From Bacteriovoracaceae bacterium (GTDB lineage Bacteria; Bdellovibrionota; Bacteriovoracia; Bacteriovoracales; Bacteriovoracaceae), in assembly GCA_024711325.1 (NCBI GenBank), contig JANJTC010000003.1, positions 124,001 to 188,000 on the forward strand: DNA of 64,000 bases. Reading direction: 5' to 3'. The position numbers were made by a program, and so were the translations under genes. The notes below the pieces were generated by a model that was not told where the DNA came from, ran no database searches, and saw only the letters and a program-made list of their open reading frames with translations. Numbering within the stretch: the stretch's first letter is position 1; every line of letters begins with the position of its first letter. Below, piece by piece: positions 42,579-51,816 of the stretch.

Positions 42579-43247
42579 ATGATTAAATTAATAGAATGGG
42601 ATTCAAACTTTTTTGGTTATAAGATTGGTGAAGCCCGAGGACTTCCAGATTTTGATAGAGCCATAAGAGAAAATTATAAACTTCTTTATGTGAAATCAAA
42701 AACTCCGATTCCCGAACTAGAATTGAGAAACTGCTTTTATGATCATCGAATTATTCATCGTAAAGAATTAACTAAGTCCACAGAAATAGAGAATGTAAAA
42801 TCTTTAAGGGGGAGTCCCTTAACCCCTGACCTGATCAACCTGGCCTATGAGGCGGGACATGTTTCAAGATATAAGCTAGACCCTCAATTTAAAAATGATG
42901 AATTTAAAAAGCTCTACAAAGAGTGGATACAAAACAGCCTTTCAGGAAAAATGGCCAATGAAGTTTTTGGGTATTTTGAAAATGAGAAATGCTTGGGATT
43001 TATTACAATAAAAATAAACGACACTGAGGCAAGTATTGGACTTTTAGTCATTGATCCTACGGCCCAAGGGCGAGGGCTTGCCACTGTTTTAACTCGGGCA
43101 GCAGAAAGTTACGCAGAGGCTTGTGGGGCCAATTATCTCATAGTTGCTACCCAGGCCACCAATACAAATGCCTGTCGATTCTATATCAAAAACGGTTACA
43201 ATGAGTATAATGAAGAACTAATTTATCACGTATGGATTAATGCATGA
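42579..43247 (+). CDS. wecD: dTDP-fucosamine acetyltransferase-like GNAT enzyme
   Basis: A 222-residue GNAT acetyltransferase. Its N-terminal WDSNFFGYKIGEA is characteristic of WecD/RffC, and VIDPTAQGRGLATVLTRAAE is the acetyl-CoA motif. In the wec pathway it acetylates dTDP-4-amino-4,6-dideoxygalactose to the Fuc4NAc donor. wecE begins four bases before its end, so the two steps are coupled. Confidence 0.85.
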   Translation: MIKLIEWDSNFFGYKIGEARGLPDFDRAIRENYKLLYVKSKTPIPELELRNCFYDHRIIHRKELTKSTEIENVKSLRGSPLTPDLINLAYEAGHVSRYKLDPQFKNDEFKKLYKEWIQNSLSGKMANEVFGYFENEKCLGFITIKINDTEASIGLLVIDPTAQGRGLATVLTRAAESYAEACGANYLIVATQATNTNACRFYIKNGYNEYNEELIYHVWINA

Positions 43248-44359
43248 TTCCTTTTAACAGGCCAGTCGTATTAGGTACCGAAAAAAACTTCATCGCAGAG
43301 GTTTTTAATAAGCAAAAGTTTTCTGGGGATGGATTTTTCTCTTCGAAATGCCATGAGACACTTGCTAGTTACCTGGGAGCACCAAAAGCTCTTCTGACCA
43401 CTTCTTGCACTGATGCATTGGAGATGGCCGCGATCCTTCTTGATATTGCACCAGGTGATGAAGTCATCATGCCTTCATTTACTTTCGTATCTACATCAAA
43501 TGCTTTTGCCCTTCGTGGGGCCAAGATCGTCTTTCTGGATATTAATCCGGATACTATGAATATGGATGAATCCCTGATTGAAAAGGCCATTACGTCTAAA
43601 ACTAAGTGTATCGCACTTGTTCATTACGCAGGCTGGTCTTGTGACCTTGATAAGGTCTTAGAGATCAGTAAAAAACATAATATTCCTGTAATTGAGGATG
43701 CTGCCCAAGCGTTAGGTGCCACTTATAAAGGTAAAAAATTGGGAACCTTCGGTGTGATGTCAGCATTTAGCTTTCATGAGACCAAGAATATCCAATGCGG
43801 TGAGGGTGGAGCTCTTGTTATTAATGATGAAAAATTTGTGAAGCGTGCAGAAATAGTTCGTGAAAAAGGAACTAATCGTTCCCAGTTCCTGCGAGGCCAA
43901 ACGGATAAGTACACTTGGGTAGATATTGGTTCAAGTTTTCTTCCCTCTGAATTAAATGCAGCTTTCTTGTTCCCACAACTTAATGATGTTGATGTTATTA
44001 ATGCTAACCGTTTGGAGCGATGGGAAACTTATAAAAAAGAATTGAGTGGGATTATTGAGATTTTGGATTGCCCAAAGTATTGCACTAATAATGCTCATCT
44101 TTTCGCGGTTAAATTAAATGATATCGAAGAGCGAACTCAGTTTATTGATCACATGAAAAAGCATGATATCCTAACTGTCTTTCATTATGTACCCCTTCAT
44201 AGTTCGCCAGGCGGTAAAAGATTTGGAGAATTCAGAGGAGAAGATAAGTTTACAACTAAAGAATCAAACCGACTGGTTAGACTTCCTCTCTATTATGATT
44301 TATCCACTGAAGACCAAGATAAGGTCATTTCAGCTATAAAGTCGTTTCGAAAATCCTAG
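43244..44359 (+). CDS. wecE: dTDP-4-amino-4,6-dideoxygalactose transaminase
   Basis: A 371-residue PLP-dependent aminotransferase of the DegT family. The PLP lysine is in SFHETKNIQCGEGGA, and MPSFTFVSTSNAFALRGA with VHYAGWSCDL is typical of WecE/RffA. It aminates dTDP-4-keto-6-deoxyglucose at C4. It overlaps the wecD stop by four bases and the convergent wecF-like gene by 26 bases. Confidence 0.92.
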   Translation: MIPFNRPVVLGTEKNFIAEVFNKQKFSGDGFFSSKCHETLASYLGAPKALLTTSCTDALEMAAILLDIAPGDEVIMPSFTFVSTSNAFALRGAKIVFLDINPDTMNMDESLIEKAITSKTKCIALVHYAGWSCDLDKVLEISKKHNIPVIEDAAQALGATYKGKKLGTFGVMSAFSFHETKNIQCGEGGALVINDEKFVKRAEIVREKGTNRSQFLRGQTDKYTWVDIGSSFLPSELNAAFLFPQLNDVDVINANRLERWETYKKELSGIIEILDCPKYCTNNAHLFAVKLNDIEERTQFIDHMKKHDILTVFHYVPLHSSPGGKRFGEFRGEDKFTTKESNRLVRLPLYYDLSTEDQDKVISAIKSFRKS

Positions 44360-45371
44360 TTAATTGCAGTTTGAGATTCTCTCTGGAAAAATAATTGGAA
44401 ACTTTTTCCTGATTGGCGCGTTTGCTCTCTTCATCAAGAGGAGCAAGATCTATATTTTTCACATCAAATACCTTCACTCCAAGTCGGCCAAAAAGGTGAT
44501 ATTGAGGAGTGCCGTTATCCAGAAACACTTTTTTACCTAAACCTAAAACTTGAATGATATTACCCATACCCTGTTGTCGATCATGATTGAAAACAACCGT
44601 ATCTACTCCTGCCAGAAGCTTGTAATAGTCTTGAATGGGCATGAAAGTGGTCAAAGGAATGAAATCATTTCCAAACATTTTTTGGCCGATCTCGACGATT
44701 TTCTTTCCATACTTATCGTTTCCATAAGATAGCGGAACTATGATTTTAATTAGACCTTTGAATTTCAAAAGCTTTTCAAAGGCATCAACGTGACGATTTG
44801 CAGCTGTTGCCGAATTTCCAATGAGTACTGATTTTTGAGAAAAGTCTTTCTCGGCTTCAACATTTTCAATGGGTGAATAGACATTACTCAAGTATGTGAT
44901 GCATTCGTGAAGCTCGCCCTTAGCTCCATACCATTTTTGGGCAAGATGATAGTCTTCCGGAAGATAAGTGATGAAGTGACCAAGGCGACTGATAACAAAC
45001 TTTCGAATGTGATGCCAAAATCTGAGCTTGAGGGAATTTTGTCGGTCGTAGTACTTATAAAGATCTCCGCCCCAAATGGCCCAGAAGCATTTTTTTAGAT
45101 CATTAGAATTTAAGGCGAGAAGTAAGACGATACTATTCCAGAACAGACCATGCAGAATGACTCTGTCAGCTTTCCTGAAAAGTGCCCAAAGCTCGAAAAA
45201 GCTTTGAATATTCATCTTGAAGCGAACAATTAAGTTATCACTCAAAGTGAAGGCAAACTTGTTTCTTTTATTGATCACATAAAACTTATGTTCTCTGGGA
45301 TCAAAAGTATCATTAACGTACGATATAAAAGGCTGGACGAATTTATCAGCAACAAAGATATGAAGAATCAT
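44334..45371 (-). CDS. wecF: Fuc4NAc transferase-like protein (WecF family)
   Basis: A 345-residue member of the WecF family (GT56), which adds Fuc4NAc to the lipid-linked sugar in enterobacterial common antigen synthesis. Recognisable parts are the HGLFWNS region, AIWGGDLYKYY and YGNDKYGKKIVEIGQKMFG. With WecD and WecE it accounts for synthesis and transfer of Fuc4NAc. Only three bases separate it from the asnB-like gene on the same strand. Confidence 0.82.
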   Translation of the reverse strand: MILHIFVADKFVQPFISYVNDTFDPREHKFYVINKRNKFAFTLSDNLIVRFKMNIQSFFELWALFRKADRVILHGLFWNSIVLLLALNSNDLKKCFWAIWGGDLYKYYDRQNSLKLRFWHHIRKFVISRLGHFITYLPEDYHLAQKWYGAKGELHECITYLSNVYSPIENVEAEKDFSQKSVLIGNSATAANRHVDAFEKLLKFKGLIKIIVPLSYGNDKYGKKIVEIGQKMFGNDFIPLTTFMPIQDYYKLLAGVDTVVFNHDRQQGMGNIIQVLGLGKKVFLDNGTPQYHLFGRLGVKVFDVKNIDLAPLDEESKRANQEKVSNYFSRENLKLQLTRIFETTL

Positions 45372-45374
45372 GAT

Positions 45375-47270
45375 TTACATCCAGCGATCATACCAAGTGG
45401 CAAGTGTATAAAGGGACCAGATTCGAGGGGCATAGTCCCGCTTCTTAGAGCGATGGTCTTTTAAAATACCAAGACAGTAGTCTTGATTAAGCCAACCATC
45501 CTTAAAGATTTTTGACTCCTGAAAACGTTCATGAACCACGTTCCCCATATCCCCATAGAGCCACTGCTCAAATGGAAATGAGAATCCCATTTTCTTGCGA
45601 TCAATGCATTCAATAGGAATATGTTTGGCCGCTACTTTCTTTAGCCATGCTTTCTTCACATCTCCATCAATGCGTGCCTTACCCATCGTTTTAAAAACCA
45701 GTTCGGCAACTTTATGATCCAAAAATGGGGCCCGGGCCTCAATAGAAGAAAGCATAGAAATGCGGTCCACTCTGCGAACCAATACTTCGATCATCTTGGA
45801 ATAGATTTCAGTGTAAGCGATAAGATCCACGTCATCAAAGCTTCCATGAGACACTTTTGCAAGATCTTGCTGGACCATCTTGATGTAATTGTAACCTGCT
45901 GCAGGATTGCCTGAATTCAGGAGTGCATCACCGGCCAGCCGATTTCGAAGGGTTTTAGGAATACCAAAAGAAGTATTCATATAAACCGGATCACCTTCGG
46001 CGACTCGTCTCCACATATCAAAACGACGGTGTCCTTGAATGGCGTACTTACTCGCCCAGCCAAAGAGCTCGTGTGGCACAGTGAATTTCCATGGCTCTTT
46101 ACGAGCTTTTTCGAGGTTTTTCAAAGCTCCTGCAAAGGAGTTGTAGCCATGGAAGAGCTCATCGGCCCCTTCACCTACTAAAACCACTTTATAGCCATCA
46201 TTTCTGACTTTCTGAGAAAGAAGATGCAAAGGAACCCAAACCCAGTTTGAGATAGGTTCATCTAAGACATCTCCAACTGACATCAGGACTTTTTTAGCTT
46301 CATCTAAAGACACCATCACATTGTGATGATCAAGATTGTATTTTTTTGCCACGATGTCGGCATATTCAAATTCGTTATATTTGTCCTGACCTTCATAACC
46401 GATGCAGTAAGTTCGATATGGTTGATCACTATTTTTAGCGACCATGGCCGAAATTAAACTAGAATCAATCCCGCCACTTAAAAAACCGCACACTGGAACA
46501 TCTGAAATCAGCCGGTCTTTTACTGCACGCTCAATCTCATGCTCAAGTTCTTTTACTGAATAAGTATTGATGCGTTTTTCAGTATGAATAAAGGGATTCC
46601 AGTAACGATGAAGCTTTAAGGCCTTGTCTTTAAGATCAAAGACTCCGTAACAACCGGGAGGAATGGACTTTATGCCATCTACTAAATGGTCATTAAAGGG
46701 GGAGAAGTTCAAAGTAAGGTAGGAATCAAGCCCTGAAGGATTTAGTTTAAACTTAGGGTAATATTTAAACAATGGTGCAAGTTCCGAGGCAAAACCAAAT
46801 GATTTATCCCCGAAGTGGCAAAAGAGCGGCTTTTTACCAAATCGATCTCGCACTAAAAAGAGTTTCCCTTCCATTTTGTCCATAAGGCCAAAGGCAAACA
46901 TCCCAAGAGTTTTTTCAAGAAACTTATCCATTCCCCAGGCGCGGTATCCAAGCAGGATAACTTCGGTATCACTCTCAGTGCGAAAGCTAACACCTTCTGC
47001 TGCTAGTTCTTCTCTGATACTTTGAAAATTATAGATCTCACCATTGAAGGTCAGCACATACTTTCCATCTTCCAGCAGCATAGGCTGGTTTGACCTTGGA
47101 TCTAGGTCAAGTATGGAGAGCCGGGCATGGCCGAAGGTAAATTCCGGATCAGAATATGAACCTTGGTGGTCAGGACCACGATGATTAATGGTTTTTAGGG
47201 CCTCTTTGAAGACGCCTTCATCCACGCTTGAGTTATTAGATAGATTCACAATTCCGAATATTCCGCACAT
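45375..47270 (-). CDS. asnB: Glutamine-hydrolysing asparagine synthase-like enzyme
   Basis: A 631-residue enzyme from ATG 47270, which puts Cys2 (MCGIFGIV) at the N-terminus as the glutaminase nucleophile; TTG 47276 would not. Residues 2-205 are the glutaminase and 220-600 the ATP-dependent synthetase with SGGIDSSLI. In polysaccharide loci such enzymes often amidate uronic acids rather than make asparagine; the substrate cannot be fixed here. It is divergent from the kinase-like gene. Confidence 0.9.
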   Translation of the reverse strand: MCGIFGIVNLSNNSSVDEGVFKEALKTINHRGPDHQGSYSDPEFTFGHARLSILDLDPRSNQPMLLEDGKYVLTFNGEIYNFQSIREELAAEGVSFRTESDTEVILLGYRAWGMDKFLEKTLGMFAFGLMDKMEGKLFLVRDRFGKKPLFCHFGDKSFGFASELAPLFKYYPKFKLNPSGLDSYLTLNFSPFNDHLVDGIKSIPPGCYGVFDLKDKALKLHRYWNPFIHTEKRINTYSVKELEHEIERAVKDRLISDVPVCGFLSGGIDSSLISAMVAKNSDQPYRTYCIGYEGQDKYNEFEYADIVAKKYNLDHHNVMVSLDEAKKVLMSVGDVLDEPISNWVWVPLHLLSQKVRNDGYKVVLVGEGADELFHGYNSFAGALKNLEKARKEPWKFTVPHELFGWASKYAIQGHRRFDMWRRVAEGDPVYMNTSFGIPKTLRNRLAGDALLNSGNPAAGYNYIKMVQQDLAKVSHGSFDDVDLIAYTEIYSKMIEVLVRRVDRISMLSSIEARAPFLDHKVAELVFKTMGKARIDGDVKKAWLKKVAAKHIPIECIDRKKMGFSFPFEQWLYGDMGNVVHERFQESKIFKDGWLNQDYCLGILKDHRSKKRDYAPRIWSLYTLATWYDRWM

Positions 47271-47307
47271 GGACAAAGACTATCATAAGTTTTACCTTTA
47301 AATCACC

Positions 47308-48315
47308 GTGAAAAATGAGAAATGGTTTAAGGATATTCTGTCTAGTGTTAAGTTTGGCGAGGGTTTTCCCGTGGCCAAATTTTACTATCATCCGCTGTAT
47401 AGAGTAGGGGTTGGTAAGGATAGTGATCTAGACTATATCTTTGGTAGGAACCGAAAGCTCCCCTTAAAAAATCTTCGAAAATTTAAGTTCTTTAGTTTTG
47501 AAGCTCCTTTTCCTACAGATTCAGTTATTTTTTTTCAGCCTGGAAGAAAACGGTTAATCGTTGCTTCACAGAAAGAGGGAAAGGTTCTTAAAGTTTCGGT
47601 GTCGCCTGAACAGCTTTCACTGCTTGAAGGAGAGATAAAGGAGCTTAAGCATCAGAATCAGTCCGAGTTTTCTCCGCATTCAGTCAAGCTTTTGGATCAT
47701 GGAAAAAACTGGATTATGACTTCGTTTTGTTCGAATCGTGATTCGGTGATGGGAATGCCGATTTTGGAGTTGCACGAGTTAGTTATGGGACCCATGACGA
47801 AGTTTTATCGTTCTCATGATTGGAAGAAAGTGTCGCTGAAAGAGTGGTTAATTGAAGCGAAAAAGAGAGCGGAGGGGCACCCTAGCGTAAATTTAATTTA
47901 TCAACTCATTTCAAAAATTGAACAAGAACCGGATATTGAGCTTTTAAGCGGGCAGCTGCATTTTGATCTTCATCAAGGGAATGTCTTAAGGGATAAGGAT
48001 CATCTCGTTATTATCGATTGGGAAGTTTCTCATTCGGGTCTATTGCTTGTGGATTACTTTGATTTTTATAGAAGACTTGTGAAAGAAGAGAGAGTTTCCA
48101 CTAAAGATTTATTTCATGGGCATGTCTTACAGGATTTTTATTCAGGTTTTCAAGACTGGCTAAAGTTGTTTGGTATTAATTTACCTGCTAGGCATGAAAA
48201 AGCAATCCTTAGACTTTATTCCTTAGAAAGAACTCTTATTTATTTCGAAAAGTGGAATGAAAATCGCTTAGATGATAAAGCAGGATTTGAATTTAAAATA
48301 ACATTAGTAGATTGA
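47308..48315 (+). CDS. Aminoglycoside-phosphotransferase-like kinase
   Basis: A 335-residue protein from GTG 47308. HFDLHQGNVL (catalytic HxDxxxxN) and LVIIDWEVS (metal-binding Asp) are the APH/choline-kinase active site. In sugar loci such proteins often phosphorylate sugars or lipid carriers, e.g. LPS-core kinases. Substrate unknown. It is followed by the flippase gene after three bases and probably shares its operon. Confidence 0.8.
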   Translation: MKNEKWFKDILSSVKFGEGFPVAKFYYHPLYRVGVGKDSDLDYIFGRNRKLPLKNLRKFKFFSFEAPFPTDSVIFFQPGRKRLIVASQKEGKVLKVSVSPEQLSLLEGEIKELKHQNQSEFSPHSVKLLDHGKNWIMTSFCSNRDSVMGMPILELHELVMGPMTKFYRSHDWKKVSLKEWLIEAKKRAEGHPSVNLIYQLISKIEQEPDIELLSGQLHFDLHQGNVLRDKDHLVIIDWEVSHSGLLLVDYFDFYRRLVKEERVSTKDLFHGHVLQDFYSGFQDWLKLFGINLPARHEKAILRLYSLERTLIYFEKWNENRLDDKAGFEFKITLVD

Positions 48316-48318
48316 GGA

Positions 48319-49605
48319 TTGATGGTAAAAAACTTGCAATCACAAAGTAAACTTGCTGCAGCCTCATATTTGATAGGTGAACGTCTCATCAGAATGTTTA
48401 TTGGCTTTTTTGTCCATGCCTGGATGGCCAGGACATTAACTCCTGAAGACTTCGGTTTTATTTCTTACATAGTGAAAGGTGTCGCAGTTTATTACACATT
48501 TGGCTTATTTGGTAATGATGAAGTTGTGATCAAAGAGCTGCTTTCTCAGAAAAAAGAAGAGCAAAAGAATGTGCTTGTAACGGTAACGTATTTAAGACTT
48601 CTAATAGGAACTATCGGTTTTGTTGTTATGCTATTAATAACTGGACTTGCGTCAGGGTTCGGAAGTGAAACTTGGTATTGGATGCTTATATTTGGGATCA
48701 CTATTCCCATGCAGGCCCTTACGGTTTATGAATTGCCCTTCATTTCCAATATGTCCATGCAACCCATCTTTCTTGCAAGAAATTCAAGTTATTTTATAGG
48801 TGTTATTTGTAAAATTATAGGATTGTTAAAACATTTCACCAAATCAAGCTTCATCATTATTTATATGATTGAAGAATTTTTTGCTAAATTCTTCTCTGCT
48901 ATTTTAGCCTTCAAGCAGGGGTGGGGTGGCGGAAAATATAATTCAAAACTGGCCTATTATATATTAGGGCCAAGCCTCTTATCTTTTTTAGCTTCATTTA
49001 TTTTACTTTTTGACCAAAGATTGCCTTTTTTATTTCTAGATTATTTTGGGAGCGCTATAGAAATTGGGAAATATGCTGTAGTGATTACCTTATTAGATAT
49101 TGCACTATTATTTCCTGTCTCATTAGCAACTGCAATCTTTCCATCAGTAGTGCAGGGTAAGAACATAAGCTTAGAGGCTTACGAAAAAAATCGACAACAT
49201 TTAGCAAATTGTCTTATCTGGCTTGGATTTGCCTTTGCAATTGTAATTTGGCCGTTGTCCCCACTGATCATTAAATTACTTTATGGTGGAAAATATTTGG
49301 AAGTAATACCTCTTTTACGAGGTTTGGCATTTACGTCTATCTTAAATTTCTACAATGTAGGAAGATTTAAATGGTTTGTTCTGGATAAGGCCCTTCCGGA
49401 TTGGATTGCATTACTAATTTCCGGACTAATCATCCAGTCATTGGCTTTATATTTACTTATTCCACAGTACGGATTAAATGGAATAATTGGTTCCGTATTG
49501 TTAGGACAAATTATTCCAAATCTACTTTTGGTATGGAGAAAAAATGTCAGAGAGAGCTTGAAGATTTTTTTCAGGTCTTTAAAAATCCCGAGCTTCATTC
49601 CTTAA
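48319..49605 (+). CDS. wzx: Wzx-type polysaccharide flippase
   Basis: A 428-residue inner-membrane protein with about 12 hydrophobic segments and the polysaccharide-export layout: LIGERLIRMFIGFFVHAWMAR at the start is a common Wzx opening, and LFPVSLATAIFPSVV lies in the middle. It moves lipid-linked repeat units across the membrane. Sequence is AT-rich like its neighbours. It overlaps the convergent radical SAM gene by 11 bases. Confidence 0.85.
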   Translation: MMVKNLQSQSKLAAASYLIGERLIRMFIGFFVHAWMARTLTPEDFGFISYIVKGVAVYYTFGLFGNDEVVIKELLSQKKEEQKNVLVTVTYLRLLIGTIGFVVMLLITGLASGFGSETWYWMLIFGITIPMQALTVYELPFISNMSMQPIFLARNSSYFIGVICKIIGLLKHFTKSSFIIIYMIEEFFAKFFSAILAFKQGWGGGKYNSKLAYYILGPSLLSFLASFILLFDQRLPFLFLDYFGSAIEIGKYAVVITLLDIALLFPVSLATAIFPSVVQGKNISLEAYEKNRQHLANCLIWLGFAFAIVIWPLSPLIIKLLYGGKYLEVIPLLRGLAFTSILNFYNVGRFKWFVLDKALPDWIALLISGLIIQSLALYLLIPQYGLNGIIGSVLLGQIIPNLLLVWRKNVRESLKIFFRSLKIPSFIP

Positions 49606-50917
49606 CAAATATGAAATCCTCTCCCTGACCTCGGATTCGATTTTGGTTTTTTCTTATTTCCTGGTCTTCTTTTACGAGGTCTTTTCTTCCTTCAACTGTT
49701 GACCATTTTACTACTCTCTCATAGTTATCCTGGGCCATCCATTGTTGAGTTGGATATACATCAGGGTACTTAGCCTTTATATTCTCAATCTCTTGAACAA
49801 AGTTGGATTGCGCCTTCGCATTTTTAAGTTTGTTACCTCCAAATTTGGTAACCATAAGAGTTCTTTCAATAAAGGCCTTAGGATCTCGGACTGAAATAGT
49901 AACTTCGGGATAACTACCGTAATGACAGCCTCCACAGCTTTTTACTATTTTATTAACGTCGCTACGATTTTGAATTTCCCCACGATTATACAGATCCGCA
50001 AAATTTGGATCTTTTAGAGAGGGAGGTTGCTTTAAAGAGTAATCACAACATGTTGAAAAATCACCATTCGGCCGGATGGCAAAATACAAATTAGGGCTGT
50101 CACAAACCGAGTCTTTTCTCCAGGTAGGAGCATTGCCTTTTAGAAATGAGATTCCACTTTCTAGAAATTTTTCTGAATCAAATAGTGGTGCACCTGATCT
50201 CTTTAAAGCAATTAATTCTTTTCCTAAATCATCTAAATAAGTATGTTGATTCTTTCTGAATTTGAAAAAGTCGTCGTAACTTCTAAAACCCATTGGATTT
50301 TCTTGGTTTGCTATATGAACAGGCACGAGAGAAACAAACCATCCAATATTCTTTGCAAAATCGAGAATTGCTGGAATCTCACGGTAGTTGAATTGGCTTA
50401 AAACTGTTCCAAAGCTTAAAATCGCTGAATCTTTTCTGAAAATCTTAGAAATCATTTCAATAGTTTCAATGGCATTTTTACCACTGCCGGGAACGGCATT
50501 AATGTAATCACTTGTAGCAAAATCTAAAGAATCAACAGAAACATTGATATCTCTCGCACCTGCATCATAGCAGTCCCGAAGCATGGTTTCAGTAGCGTAA
50601 TGGGTTCCAGCGGTTTGTAGGCGTACATTTAAACTATTTTTTGTGAAAATCTCCACAATTTGCGGTAGATCCTTTCTCATAAAAGGCTCGCCACCTGTTA
50701 ATAATACGATGGCCCCACCTATTTTTTTCAAGTTTTTAGCTGCAACTTCAATCTCATCCAAGCTCATTTCTGCAACTCGTGAATTTGTTTCTACAATATT
50801 GCATTGTCGGCATTTTAAGTTACATTTCCCATTAATATAAAATTGAACATAGTAGGGAGACTTCTTAGTAATAAGAGCTTTAGCGATCGATTTGTAAGTA
50901 TTAAATGTAAACATCAA
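49595..50917 (-). CDS. Radical SAM/SPASM protein
   Basis: A 440-residue radical SAM enzyme. CNLKCRQC (Cys32, Cys36, Cys39) binds the 4Fe-4S cluster and SAM, followed by LLTGGEPFM. The C-terminal part has a CDSPNLYFAIRPNGDFSTCCDY and SCGGCHYGSYPE cysteine set, typical of SPASM auxiliary clusters. It sits inside the sugar locus, where such enzymes may epimerise or dehydrogenate a sugar, but peptide modification is also possible. Function unknown. Confidence 0.87.
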   Translation of the reverse strand: MMFTFNTYKSIAKALITKKSPYYVQFYINGKCNLKCRQCNIVETNSRVAEMSLDEIEVAAKNLKKIGGAIVLLTGGEPFMRKDLPQIVEIFTKNSLNVRLQTAGTHYATETMLRDCYDAGARDINVSVDSLDFATSDYINAVPGSGKNAIETIEMISKIFRKDSAILSFGTVLSQFNYREIPAILDFAKNIGWFVSLVPVHIANQENPMGFRSYDDFFKFRKNQHTYLDDLGKELIALKRSGAPLFDSEKFLESGISFLKGNAPTWRKDSVCDSPNLYFAIRPNGDFSTCCDYSLKQPPSLKDPNFADLYNRGEIQNRSDVNKIVKSCGGCHYGSYPEVTISVRDPKAFIERTLMVTKFGGNKLKNAKAQSNFVQEIENIKAKYPDVYPTQQWMAQDNYERVVKWSTVEGRKDLVKEDQEIRKNQNRIRGQGEDFIFVKE

Positions 50918-51012
50918 AAATCTCCATCAATTTCCGGAAAAAAAGCTTTAAAAGGGCATAAAACTATAATTTAATAGTTTTCCCATACTACACAAATTAT
51001 TTAAGGTTAGAA

Positions 51013-51813
51013 ATGAATAACATAGAGCAGAAAGAAGCGCAGTTTCACGATCAATGGGCCGAAGATACCAATCTTAATCAAGTCTATGTTGATCAAGCGT
51101 TTGAATCAATTTCCGGGCCAGAAAACCGACAAATTCTAACCTGGATGGGTGATTTAAAGGGAAAAAAGGTTTTAGAGCTTGGTTGTGGTCTTGGAGAAGC
51201 ATCAGTTTATTTTGCTAAAAAGGGAGCGGATGTCACTTCCACTGATATTTCTCCTAAAATGGTGGAAACGGCCGAAAAATTAGCTCAACTTCATGGTACT
51301 TCAGTAAAAGGTTTGGTTGTTTCGGCAAATAATCTTAATAATATACCCGATAATTCTTTTGACTATACCTATGCTGGAAATCTTTTACATCATGTGGACA
51401 TAGTCAAATGTATTACAGAATTAAGACCTAAGTTAAAAGACGGTGGTCAGGCTTTTTTCTGGGATCCTATTGCATATAATCCAGTCATAAATATTTATCG
51501 AAGAATTGCGACGAAAGTTAGAACTGAAGATGAGCATCCCCTTAAACGTGAAGATATCGAGAATATTAAGAAAGTATTTTCTAAGGTGGAAATTCAATAT
51601 TATTGGCTAACATCTTTAGGCGTATTCCTATGGTTTTTTGCAGTTAAAAGAATTGATCCCAACAAAGAAAGATATTGGAAAAAGATTTTAGAAGATTCAG
51701 ACAAATTAGAACCATTTTTAAAGTTATCCCAAAAGGTGGATAGCTTTTTGTTCAAATGGTTACCACCTTTAAGATATCTTGCTTGGAATATTGTCTTAAA
51801 ATGCAATAAATAG
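51013..51813 (+). CDS. Class I SAM-dependent methyltransferase
   Basis: A 266-residue protein with KKVLELGCGLGEASVYFAKKGA (motif I), STDISPKMVE (motif II) and YTYAGNLLHHVD (motif IV). The C-terminal part has a hydrophobic stretch (GVFLWFFAVKR) that may associate with the membrane. It could methylate a sugar or lipid in the polysaccharide pathway. Divergent from the radical SAM gene. Confidence 0.85.
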   Translation: MNNIEQKEAQFHDQWAEDTNLNQVYVDQAFESISGPENRQILTWMGDLKGKKVLELGCGLGEASVYFAKKGADVTSTDISPKMVETAEKLAQLHGTSVKGLVVSANNLNNIPDNSFDYTYAGNLLHHVDIVKCITELRPKLKDGGQAFFWDPIAYNPVINIYRRIATKVRTEDEHPLKREDIENIKKVFSKVEIQYYWLTSLGVFLWFFAVKRIDPNKERYWKKILEDSDKLEPFLKLSQKVDSFLFKWLPPLRYLAWNIVLKCNK

Positions 51814-51816
51814 AAA

